A DNA stretch of 9,665 bases from Candidatus Falkowbacteria bacterium CG23_combo_of_CG06-09_8_20_14_all_49_15. GTDB lineage: Bacteria > Patescibacteriota > Patescibacteriia > Patescibacteriales > UM-FILTER-48-10. The DNA lies in assembly GCA_002771615.1 (NCBI GenBank), contig PCSD01000102.1, forward strand, positions 1-9,665, given 5' to 3'. Made by a program: the position numbers and the translations under genes. Under the pieces are notes generated by a model. The model saw nothing but the letters and a program-made list of their open reading frames with translations, ran no database searches and was not told where the DNA came from. This document shows positions 1-5,481 of the stretch, in pieces (position 1 is the first letter of the stretch; every line of letters begins with the position of its first letter).

Positions 1-12
1 AACTTAGCATTA

Positions 13-29
13 TTGGCGCTTCGCGCCAA
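13..29. repeat. Small perfect inverted repeat (7-bp stem, 3-nt loop)
   Basis: The sequence ttggcgc-ttc-gcgccaa forms a perfect 7-bp stem with a 3-nt loop. It lies beyond the end of the leftward gene run, where a terminator might be expected. Read on the minus strand it is not followed by a T-run, so it is not a standard intrinsic terminator. It may be only a structured 3' end or chance. The gene to the left is outside the window. Confidence 0.4.
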
Positions 30-76
30 ATATGTTGCGTTAGATTCTGGAATCAAACTTATTTAAAAAATTAAGA

Positions 77-154
77 AGTTAGTTTTGTAGCCGCGTAAAA
101 TATTGCGCGGAAATCGTAGCCATATAAGAAGTAATCAGTTAGTTTTGTAGCCGC
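77..154. repeat. Two copies of an 18-bp direct repeat, 60-bp period
   Basis: The 18-mer agttagttttgtagccgc occurs exactly at 77-94 and again at 137-154, start to start 60 bp. The sequence between and after the copies is not repeated, although gtagcc recurs at 116-121. A 5-bp inverted repeat (ccgcg/cgcgg, 91-95 and 106-110) overlaps the first copy, and ctaat-ttt-attag (157-169) follows the second and covers the stop codon of the DUF2283 gene. No ORF is visible here. Two copies are too few for a CRISPR array; the window edge may cut off further units. Confidence 0.6.
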
Positions 155-165
155 TTCTAATTTTA

Positions 166-387
166 TTAGCCCGCTTCGGGAACCATTTTTTTCATATCTT
201 TGATTTCCCCGATGTTTTTTATTTTGTCCAGTTGCCCGACAAATTTGGAAGCGTCCAAAATTTCCACGAGGATCGGCTTTTCCGCCTTGGAGACATGGAT
301 GATAAAATTGCCGAACTCACGGACATGGCTGATTTCGCCCTGCGCGATTTCCCAGGCGATGATATTGGCTTCAGGATCGTAGTACAT
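166..387 (-). CDS. DUF2283 family small protein (possible antitoxin-like partner)
   Basis: This is a complete 73-aa protein. It matches the DUF2283 pattern: an N-terminal YDPEANI segment (residues 3-9), a predicted beta-rich middle, and the characteristic VEILDASKFV segment (41-50). Family members are usually 60-90 aa, so the length is normal. The biochemical role is not established; members are often found next to small DUF4258 proteins and are suspected to be the antitoxin-like half of a pair. That arrangement is present here: the DUF4258-like gene ends 7 bp upstream on the same strand. The ATG at 387 has only an A-rich upstream stretch and no clear Shine-Dalgarno sequence. It is the last gene of the leftward run, and its TAA stop lies inside a short inverted repeat. 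Confidence 0.8.
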   Translation of the reverse strand: MYYDPEANIIAWEIAQGEISHVREFGNFIIHVSKAEKPILVEILDASKFVGQLDKIKNIGEIKDMKKMVPEAG

Positions 388-394
388 ATTTTTA

Positions 395-616
395 TTATTT
401 TTCTTTGACCGGATAGAATGTCATCACCTTGACTACTCCGCTTTCTTTTTTATAAACCACTTTCAATCCGTCTTTGCGCGCTGACAGGTAAGCGCCCTTT
501 TTGGCTGTCTTGTCCGGCAGTTTCAGAGTTTCTTCAATTTGTTCGCGCGTGATAAAAATCCGGTGCCGGTTAAGCAGGGCAAATTTTTCTTCCGCGTATT
601 TAGTGAAGTACAACAT
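395..616 (-). CDS. DUF4258-like small protein (possible toxin-like partner)
   Basis: This is a complete 73-aa protein. The N-terminus (FTKYAEEKF, residues 4-12) resembles the 'H/Y-A-x-x-R/K' opening of DUF4258 proteins. It is followed by a helix around TREQIEETLKLPDK (23-36) and two C-terminal strands, LKVVYKKESG and VVKVMTFYPVK (51-71). That order (helix, helix, antiparallel strands ending in a hydrophobic 'V-x-T-x-Y'-like strand) is the RelE/BrnT-like outline. The usual histidine of the family is replaced by Tyr7, so activity cannot be assumed. It overlaps nothing, starts 11 bp after the pilin-like gene stop and ends 7 bp before the DUF2283 gene, which implies co-expression with that gene. 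The family call is by motif only. Confidence 0.65.
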   Translation of the reverse strand: MLYFTKYAEEKFALLNRHRIFITREQIEETLKLPDKTAKKGAYLSARKDGLKVVYKKESGVVKVMTFYPVKEK

Positions 617-627
617 ATCAGAAGGTA

Positions 628-1476
628 TTATTGGACATTTTCTTCTTGGGTAGGCGGATCCGCTATGGTTTCACCAAACATTGAATTTGTACTGGGAATA
701 TATTCATATTTGCTCAAACTGATATCAAATTTTTCATTTATGTATTTATTGATTAGCCTGTTAATTTCTCTATCAATATTTTTTCTGCACTCCATTTCAT
801 TGCTTACGTCCCAAGTCTTGGATTCCAAAACAGGACTTTTGCCAATAATTTTAATTGATAAGTTCATTTCGCATTTTCCTGGCAATATATTTAAACATTC
901 GTAAGAATTATTGTTTGATGTTACTGAAACCCCGCCCAGATTAACATTGGTTTTTTGGCAGGTGGTATAGACTGGACAGGCCGGACAGCCATTTTTGTTT
1001 TCTTCCACCAAGGTAATGCGGATCGGGGTCAAATTGATCAAGTCCGGATTGACGAAATTGAGCAGGGTATAGGAAAAAAGCACCAGCACCAAGCCGGACA
1101 GGGCCGAGGCGATGTAAGCCTTGCCGTTTGCGGCCCGTTCCTGGTTGCCGCCGGACATAAGCCAGAGAAAGCCGCCGACCATCATCACCACCACGGCCAG
1201 GATGCCGGCCACCGCCACGACATAGTTGAAAATCTCGCCAATGTAATCGCCGATCCAAGTCACGCACACCTGATTGGGATTTTTTGCGCTGGGACAAGGT
1301 TGGGGCGCGGTTTTCAAGGCATTAGTCAGTTTTTCCGAGATCGGAATTTTTAATTCCGGCAAAACCCATTTTTGCGCGCATGCCGGTTGAATACTAATGA
1401 AAAATAATATTGCCAATAAAAATGTAAACAAAAGCCTATTAATGCCATTAATTTTACTTTTATCAATGTGCGCCAT
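628..1476 (-). CDS. Pilin-like (TrbC/VirB2, T4SS-pilin type) secreted membrane protein with Cys-rich C-terminal domain, copy A
   Basis: This is a 282-aa protein if started at the ATG at 1476. The reading frame extends upstream to 1644, but that stretch overlaps the preceding gene, and the 1476 start gives a proper signal peptide: a basic N-region, a hydrophobic core at 14-29 and a likely cleavage after the ACAQ motif near residue 35. Two hydrophobic segments follow (about 83-107 and 121-143), joined by a short loop with charged residues (NQERAANGKA, 111-120). This is the two-helix layout of VirB2/TrbC-like pilins common in Patescibacteria. Beyond helix 2 is an extra domain of about 135 residues with six cysteines (164, 167, 173, 194, 202, 230); two more lie before helix 1 (61, 71). 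By the positive-inside rule the loop is cytoplasmic and both cysteine-bearing parts are outside. Residues 89-148 are almost identical to the paralog just upstream. The C-terminal part is AT-rich and unrecognised. The gene starts 16 bp after the paralog's stop, with no clear Shine-Dalgarno sequence. Role in a pilus or secretion system is inferred from the family only. Confidence 0.75.
   Translation of the reverse strand: MAHIDKSKINGINRLLFTFLLAILFFISIQPACAQKWVLPELKIPISEKLTNALKTAPQPCPSAKNPNQVCVTWIGDYIGEIFNYVVAVAGILAVVVMMVGGFLWLMSGGNQERAANGKAYIASALSGLVLVLFSYTLLNFVNPDLINLTPIRITLVEENKNGCPACPVYTTCQKTNVNLGGVSVTSNNNSYECLNILPGKCEMNLSIKIIGKSPVLESKTWDVSNEMECRKNIDREINRLINKYINEKFDISLSKYEYIPSTNSMFGETIADPPTQEENVQ
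1034..1210. repeat. 177-bp near-identical core shared with 1884-2060 (copy A)
   Basis: Aligned with 1884-2060 at a constant offset of 850 bp, this segment differs at only four positions (1042, 1093, 1129, 1179), with no gaps. Read in the genes' frame, three changes are synonymous (an Asp, a Gly and an Ala codon) and one is Val to Phe. Similarity stops abruptly on both sides. It encodes the two transmembrane helices and their loop in the pilin-like protein. Confidence 0.95.
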
Positions 1477-1492
1477 AATTTTTACTGGTAAT

Positions 1493-2299
1493 TTATGGGG
1501 TGCATTCTCCAAGAGTAAATTTTGGATCACTACCAACTGAAAAAAGTCCGCCTGTTTCCATTTTATAAGTATTTGCACATTGAGGATAGGTATAATTAGG
1601 ATATTTTTTTTGTAAGCTATTTCGTTTAAAAGTACAACAGCCAATATCTGTAGAATTTACACAACTATAAGTTTTTTCATTAAATTTTATTATGCAAATC
1701 TCATTATTTTGGCATGTTTTAATATCACCATTTTTTTCATATTTATTATTTTCTTCTTTCGATATATCACAAGTATTTTTTATTTCCCCGTTTTCTTTTA
1801 TTTGAAAACCACTAAAAGGGCCGGTGTTTGCCGCGCAACAATTCGCTGTTTCCCCGGTTTTGTAGACCGGGATCGGTTTTAGCTTGATCAAATCCGGATT
1901 GACGAAATTGAGCAGGGTATAGGAAAAAAGCACCAGCACCAAACCGGACAGGGCCGAGGCGATGTAAGCCTTGCCGTTCGCGGCCCGTTCCTGGTTGCCG
2001 CCGGACATAAGCCAGAGAAAGCCGCCGAACATCATCACCACCACGGCCAGGATGCCGGCCGCGGCTGTGGCGAAATCAAAAATCGCGGAAATATATTGGC
2101 CAATACTGCTCTGATCAATTTTAAGGCTTTTAGATAAACCGGGTATTTCCACTTGAAATTTCATTTCTAGCGTTCCATCGCCCGCGCGCGCGTCATTTTG
2201 CCCAATTGTTAAAAAGAAAAAGGCGCAAAAAATTATTATAAATAAGCCAAAAAAAAGGATTTTTTTCTTTTGACCGCCCGGGGCGGATTGCCTGGACAT
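1493..2299 (-). CDS. Pilin-like (TrbC/VirB2, T4SS-pilin type) secreted membrane protein with Cys-rich C-terminal domain, copy B
   Basis: This is a 268-aa paralog of the next gene downstream. It begins with a basic segment (GGQKKK), a signal-peptide-like hydrophobic core at 14-32 and a plausible signal peptidase site near ARAG (37-40). After a short exported segment come two hydrophobic helices (about 70-98 and 111-133) with the loop NQERAANGKA. The helices and loop are nearly identical to copy A. The remaining 130 or so residues differ completely from copy A: they are rich in Asn, Lys and Gly and carry ten cysteines (154, 155, 177, 196, 202, 213, 221, 222, 241, 266), including two CC pairs. 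An even cysteine number in a predicted exported domain suggests disulfides. The gene starts only 9 bp after the porA stop, with an A-rich leader and no Shine-Dalgarno sequence. It could be a structural pilin variant or a surface protein anchored by a pilin-like module; the sequence does not decide. Confidence 0.75.
   Translation of the reverse strand: MSRQSAPGGQKKKILFFGLFIIIFCAFFFLTIGQNDARAGDGTLEMKFQVEIPGLSKSLKIDQSSIGQYISAIFDFATAAAGILAVVVMMFGGFLWLMSGGNQERAANGKAYIASALSGLVLVLFSYTLLNFVNPDLIKLKPIPVYKTGETANCCAANTGPFSGFQIKENGEIKNTCDISKEENNKYEKNGDIKTCQNNEICIIKFNEKTYSCVNSTDIGCCTFKRNSLQKKYPNYTYPQCANTYKMETGGLFSVGSDPKFTLGECTP
1884..2060. repeat. 177-bp near-identical core shared with 1034-1210 (copy B)
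   Basis: This is the partner of the repeat at 1034-1210. It lies in the same frame and orientation inside the paralogous pilin-like gene and differs from it at four positions. The flanking DNA does not align: the left flank encodes the divergent C-terminal domain and the right flank the divergent N-terminal part. Confidence 0.95.
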
Positions 2300-2308
2300 A
2301 TAATTTTT

Positions 2309-3490
2309 TTAGCTGATGAATTTAACCTGCCGATTATTTTTCGGCGCTTGCTTGATGATATTGATTAATTTTTCTTGGGTAACATCCCGTCCGCCCAAAC
2401 CCACGATGAAGTCGGCGATGATGAGCGGCCGCTGGCTTGGCCAGGCGGACATGATATCCAAGGCCAAGGGTCCGGCACTGCCCAGAGAAACGGCTTTTTC
2501 CACAACGGCCAGACAGCGTATCCGGCCGAGCGCCTTGAGGAGGGCGGCGCGGGGGAAGGGGCGGTAGCATTTGATCTTCAGGACCGCGGCTGGATTTTTT
2601 TTGCCAGCTGAACCGCGGTTATATTCGTCCACGGCGTCTTTGGCCGTGCCGGCGAGCGAGCCCATGACCGCGATGACGGTTTTGGCCGCGCGCGGTCCGT
2701 AGTATTCCAGCAGGCCGTTGTCGCCGGCGGCCGGCGCCGCGGCGCGCGGGGCGTTGAAAAGCTTTGCGTAATCAGCGGCCAGGCCGGGCAGGAGCGCCAG
2801 GCATTTTTCCAGATCGTCATTCAAAGCTTGACGGATTTCCAGATAATGCGTGGGCGCGGCGAAAGCGCCGCTGGTTTTGGGCGCGGCCGGATCCAAGAGA
2901 TTGTCTTGGGCCGGCCGGGTTTCGCCCAGGAAACGGCGGACCAATTTTTCGTCCGGAATCACCACCGGTTCGTAGGAATGGGTCAGGACAAAACCGTCCA
3001 TATTCACCATCGCGGGCAGATGGGTTTGTTCGGCCAATTTGTAGGCGAGGACATGCTGGGCCACGGCTTCCTGGTGGTTTTCCGCGAAGAGCATGATCCA
3101 GCCGGCGTCGCGGACCGCCATGGCGTCCTGGTGGTCATTCCAGATGGTGATGGGCGCGGATACGCCGCGGTTCGCGCAGGTCATGACCACGGGCAGGCGC
3201 AGGCCGGCAATGTTATAGACCACTTCCGCCATCAGCAAGAGGCCTTGGGAGCTGGTGGCCGTGTACACGCGGGCGCCGGCCGCGCTCGCGCCGGCGACGA
3301 TGGAAGCGGCCGCGAATTCGCTTTCCGCCCGGACATATTCATAATCCGCTTCGCCGTCCGACTTGAATTTAGCCAGATCCTCAACGATGTGCGTTTGCGG
3401 CGTGATTGGATAGGCCGACACCACGGCCGGCTTGATGTTTTTGATGGTCAGGGCGACGGCGCGCGACCCTTCCAGGATTTGTTTAGGCAT
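2309..3490 (-). CDS. porA: Pyruvate (2-oxoacid):ferredoxin oxidoreductase, alpha subunit
   Basis: This 393-aa protein, started at the ATG at 3490, has the usual length for the alpha subunit of four-subunit PORs. The enzyme oxidatively decarboxylates pyruvate to acetyl-CoA with reduction of ferredoxin, in the cytoplasm. Family motifs are clear: YPITPQT (27-33), SEFAAASIVAGASAAGAR (57-74), TATSSQGL (78-85), NRGVSAPITIWNDHQD (107-122) and, in the C-terminal domain, a GSLAGTAKDAVDEY segment (277-290), CYRPFP (308-313), GSAGPL (337-342) and GLGGRDVT (364-371). Thr30 and Arg108 correspond to the substrate-contacting Thr and Arg of single-chain PFOR, which favours pyruvate over longer oxoacids. A TTG seven codons upstream keeps the frame open, but the ATG matches family N-termini better. 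The gene follows porD by 48 bp. The TPP-binding beta subunit is not next to it: a pilin-like gene begins 9 bp downstream. Confidence 0.95.
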   Translation of the reverse strand: MPKQILEGSRAVALTIKNIKPAVVSAYPITPQTHIVEDLAKFKSDGEADYEYVRAESEFAAASIVAGASAAGARVYTATSSQGLLLMAEVVYNIAGLRLPVVMTCANRGVSAPITIWNDHQDAMAVRDAGWIMLFAENHQEAVAQHVLAYKLAEQTHLPAMVNMDGFVLTHSYEPVVIPDEKLVRRFLGETRPAQDNLLDPAAPKTSGAFAAPTHYLEIRQALNDDLEKCLALLPGLAADYAKLFNAPRAAAPAAGDNGLLEYYGPRAAKTVIAVMGSLAGTAKDAVDEYNRGSAGKKNPAAVLKIKCYRPFPRAALLKALGRIRCLAVVEKAVSLGSAGPLALDIMSAWPSQRPLIIADFIVGLGGRDVTQEKLINIIKQAPKNNRQVKFIS

Positions 3491-3538
3491 AGGGTGGAGA
3501 TAATAAAGCAAATTAAGTGCGACAAAAAAATAAAAAAA

Positions 3539-3802
3539 CTACTTTTTTTCCAGTTCCATCTTGATCGCTTTGACCGGACATTCGGCCGCGCACAGTCCGC
3601 AGCCTTTGCAGAAGTCATAATCCGTTTTCGGTTTGGGCTGGCCGTTCCAATCCATCATTTTAATGGCGTTTTCCGGGCAGATCCGGGCGCACAGTCCGCA
3701 CCCGACGCACTGATCATAATCCGTGTGCGGCTTGAAAGTGCGCCAGCCGCCGGTTTTATTATTGTTGGTTGAACTTGGTTGAGCGGTTAAGTCTCTGGAC
3801 AT
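3539..3802 (-). CDS. porD: Pyruvate:ferredoxin oxidoreductase, delta subunit (2x[4Fe-4S] ferredoxin)
   Basis: This 87-aa protein is the electron-carrying delta subunit. It shows two complete [4Fe-4S] motifs, C32-x2-C35-x2-C38-x3-C42-P and C65-x2-C68-x2-C71-x3-C75-P, in the typical bacterial ferredoxin layout. The preceding GGWRTFKPHTDYDQC segment (18-32) is the signature that separates PorD subunits from general ferredoxins. The subunit would pass electrons from the beta-subunit TPP site to external ferredoxin. It sits between porG and porA, the usual order in four-subunit enzymes. The 74-bp gap to porG holds no gene; near the start codon it contains a short tandem tgctaat repeat and GC-rich sequence further away. 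Confidence 0.93.
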   Translation of the reverse strand: MSRDLTAQPSSTNNNKTGGWRTFKPHTDYDQCVGCGLCARICPENAIKMMDWNGQPKPKTDYDFCKGCGLCAAECPVKAIKMELEKK

Positions 3803-3876
3803 AAGGTCTAATGCTAATTGCTAATTAATGCGCGGATGGCGCTCACGCGCGCGGCTCATTGGTGAGAGCGGCGAGA

Positions 3877-4419
3877 TTATAATTTGAAGGCCTGTTCAAT
3901 GGCTTTGAGATTTTTGTCTGTGATTTCCGGACCTTTGTCCGAGAATTTTTCCATGACGGCTTTTTTCAGCGCCGCCAGGCTGACCAGGCCGGTGGCTTTG
4001 GCAAAAGCGCCGAGGATGACAGTGTTCATCAGGTTCTTGCCGATGATTTCCAAGGCGATTTTAGTCGCGTCCACCGTAAAAATATTTTTTTCCGGCACAG
4101 GCAATTTGATTGCTGCGGGCGGCTTGGCGGTGTTAATAATGACAAGCGTATTTTTATGCGCCCCGTGTGCGATGTCCACGGCGTCCAGCAGGGTGGCATC
4201 CTGGACGATGATAACATCCGGTTGATAAACATGTTCGCGCGTGCGGATGGGCGTATCGCTGATGCGCGCGAACGCTTCAATGGGCGCGCCGGTCCGTTCC
4301 ACGCCGAAAGAAGGGAAAGCTTGCGCTTCCCGGCCGTCCAAGAAAGCGGCGATCGCGATCAATTCCGCGGCCGTCACCACGCCCTGTCCGCCGCGTCCAT
4401 GGAGTCTGATTTGTTTCAT
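3877..4419 (-). CDS. porG: Pyruvate:ferredoxin oxidoreductase, gamma subunit
   Basis: This 180-aa protein matches the gamma subunit of 2-oxoacid:ferredoxin oxidoreductases, which contributes the domain involved in CoA binding and complex assembly. Diagnostic segments are the glycine-rich start LHGRGGQGVVTAAELIA (6-22), SFGVERTGAPIEAFARI (37-53) and NTVILGAFAKATGL (132-145). The length is normal for the family. The ATG at 4419 gives the conserved MKQIRLHGRGGQG beginning. It is the first por gene in the run, 32 bp after the DsbA-like gene. Confidence 0.93.
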   Translation of the reverse strand: MKQIRLHGRGGQGVVTAAELIAIAAFLDGREAQAFPSFGVERTGAPIEAFARISDTPIRTREHVYQPDVIIVQDATLLDAVDIAHGAHKNTLVIINTAKPPAAIKLPVPEKNIFTVDATKIALEIIGKNLMNTVILGAFAKATGLVSLAALKKAVMEKFSDKGPEITDKNLKAIEQAFKL

Positions 4420-4429
4420 AGTTTTTTAT

Positions 4430-4448
4430 AAAGCGCCAAGAACGCTTT
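4430..4448. other. Intergenic stem-loop between dsbA-like gene and porG
   Basis: A perfect 6-bp inverted repeat (aaagcg/cgcttt, 4430-4435 and 4443-4448) with a 7-nt loop fills much of the 32-bp spacer between the dsbA-like stop and the porG start. On the transcribed minus strand the hairpin is followed by ATAAAAAAC rather than a T-run, so it is not a normal terminator. It could affect mRNA stability or porG initiation, or be chance. Confidence 0.3.
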
Positions 4449-4451
4449 TGC

Positions 4452-5171
4452 TTATTTGGTGGTATTTTTTAAGAGATGTTCTATAAGGTCCAGAAATATG
4501 TCGCGGGGAATATCGCCGGCAATTTTTTGTCCGTTAATGAACCAGGTCGGCGTCGCTTCCACCCCCAAGCTCAAACCGAGCTCGTATTCCGCCTGCACGT
4601 CTTTTAAATATTTTTGCTTGTCCAAGCAGGCGGCGAAACGGACGGAATCCACCCCGGCTTGCGCGGCCAGGCTTTTTAGGACGTTCACGCTCAGCTGGTC
4701 ATAGTTCTGGAAAAGCTTATCGTGCATGGGCCAAAAAAGCCCTTGTTCGCCGGCACAGCGGGCGGCTTGGGCGAAAAGCAGTGAATCCTGGCCCAAGGCC
4801 GGAAAATCAAGCCAGGCATATCTGAGCCGATCCTGATAGCGGGCACTGATCTCCCTGATCTTAAAGAAAGAGTTGTGGCAATATTGGCAGGCATAATCTC
4901 CGAATTCAAAGATGCTGATATCCGGGTCGGACGTCCCCAGCCAAAATTTACTGTTGGCGGCCAAATTGGCGGCTTGTTCCTCGCTCAGCCGGCCGCTGGC
5001 CGCCGGTTGGACGTTTTGTCCCGAATAAAGATCGTCACGTTGGACTTTGACCAGCTTTACGAAAGAGATGGCCAAAGCCACAAAAAAGCTGGCCAGCAAG
5101 CCGGCGGCGATGATGATGATTTTCCGTCCGTGCCGTTGCGGTTTTTCTTGCTTGGTATTTTCTTCAGCCAT
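4452..5171 (-). CDS. Membrane-anchored DsbA-like thiol:disulfide oxidoreductase
   Basis: This 239-aa protein has an N-terminal basic segment, one transmembrane helix at about 17-40 and a thioredoxin-fold domain of the DsbA/Thioredoxin_4 type facing the outside. The active site is the C95-QY-C98 motif within FGDYACQYCHNSF. The cis-proline loop is TP at 207-208 (EATPTWFING). C139 and C182 (AARCAGEQG, ACLDKQ) match a second cysteine pair seen in many DsbA-like proteins of this family. It would oxidise or isomerise disulfides in exported proteins. The helix lacks a signal peptidase site, so it is probably a retained anchor. A moderate AAGGA sequence lies about 9 bp upstream of the ATG. It is the first gene of the leftward run, which also contains two cysteine-rich exported proteins that could be its substrates; that link is inference. 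Confidence 0.88.
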   Translation of the reverse strand: MAEENTKQEKPQRHGRKIIIIAAGLLASFFVALAISFVKLVKVQRDDLYSGQNVQPAASGRLSEEQAANLAANSKFWLGTSDPDISIFEFGDYACQYCHNSFFKIREISARYQDRLRYAWLDFPALGQDSLLFAQAARCAGEQGLFWPMHDKLFQNYDQLSVNVLKSLAAQAGVDSVRFAACLDKQKYLKDVQAEYELGLSLGVEATPTWFINGQKIAGDIPRDIFLDLIEHLLKNTTK

Positions 5172-5271
5172 TGTCTAATTCCTTAAAATGTCTTATGATT
5201 ATTTATGAAAAATATCAATGGACGGGCGGAAAATTTCATATTTTCCGGCTGTGATTATTATAGCATTTATT
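5172..5271. promoter_or_regulatory. Divergent intergenic region, presumed promoters for both halves
   Basis: This AT-rich stretch separates the leftward dsbA/por/pilin run from the rightward genes, so start sites for both are expected here. Leftward, the minus strand offers TTGATA followed after 17 bp by TAAGAC, a fair -35 with a weak -10. Rightward, TATTAT at 5256-5261 is a good -10-like hexamer but without a convincing -35, and it would leave only about 10 bp before the ATG at 5272. These are guesses from consensus only. Confidence 0.3.
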
Positions 5272-5436
5272 ATGTTGCCGCGCAATTTTGACCAGGAGGC
5301 CGCCCGCGCCGAACGTCGGATGCGGTCCAGAGAAGCAAAATTAAAGAAAAAAATGCCGATGAACGGGGCGCAAGTCAAGGATCTGTTGAAAATCATCAAA
5401 GGGAAAGCGGCGGCGCGGCCAGCCGGCAGGAAATGA
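5272..5436 (+). CDS. Small basic protein of unknown function (54 aa)
   Basis: The open frame can be extended to 5218, but the ATG at 5272 gives a coherent soluble protein of 54 residues, rich in Arg, Lys and Ala, with a central charged helix (AARAERRMRSREAKLKKK, about 8-25) and a second helix ending in a basic tail. Codon choice resembles the neighbouring genes, which is the main reason to accept it. No domain is recognised. A nucleic-acid-binding or ribosome-associated role would suit the charge but is speculation. It ends in TGA 45 bp before xthA, with a hairpin plus T-run in between. There is no Shine-Dalgarno sequence at the chosen start. Confidence 0.5.
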   Translation: MLPRNFDQEAARAERRMRSREAKLKKKMPMNGAQVKDLLKIIKGKAAARPAGRK

Positions 5437-5452
5437 TCATCAGCGGATCAGC

Positions 5453-5479
5453 GCCGGCCAAGAGCCGGTAAATTTTTTC
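5453..5479 (+). terminator. Terminator- or attenuator-like hairpin just upstream of xthA
   Basis: ccggc (5454-5458), loop caaga and gccgg (5464-5468) form a 5-bp GC stem, extendable by a G-T pair, followed by taaa and six T residues (5473-5478). The shape is that of a weak intrinsic terminator for the small upstream ORF. The xthA start codon begins at 5482, so a separate xthA promoter would have little room; partial read-through is more likely. Confidence 0.4.
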
Positions 5480-5481
5480 TT

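Noticed and set aside
77..154. CRISPR array
   Set aside because: Only two repeats of 18 bp are visible, with no second spacer of defined length and no cas genes.
539..904. 121-codon plus-strand open frame with a hydrophobic stretch
   Set aside because: It is antisense to the DUF4258-like gene and the AT-rich C-terminal part of the pilin-like gene. The hydrophobic run follows from antisense of Asn/Lys/Glu codons.
1371..1380. Lipobox in the signal peptide of pilin-like copy A (cysteine 33)
   Set aside because: The residues before the cysteine are QPA rather than the L-x-A/G pattern, and a signal peptidase I site fits better at the following Ala-Gln.
1477..1644. Upstream extension of pilin-like copy A (56 more codons)
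   Set aside because: It overlaps the end of copy B and would bury the signal peptide. The ATG at 1476 gives a standard exported N-terminus.
2828..3772. Long plus-strand open frame (314 codons) opposite porA and porD
   Set aside because: It is antisense to two clearly recognised genes, crosses both of them, and has the Arg/Gly/His/Asp-rich composition typical of shadow frames of GC-rich coding DNA.
3803..3876. Terminator or RNA gene in the porG-porD spacer
   Set aside because: Only 4-5 bp stems (ctcac/gtgag) can be formed and there is no T-run on the transcribed strand.
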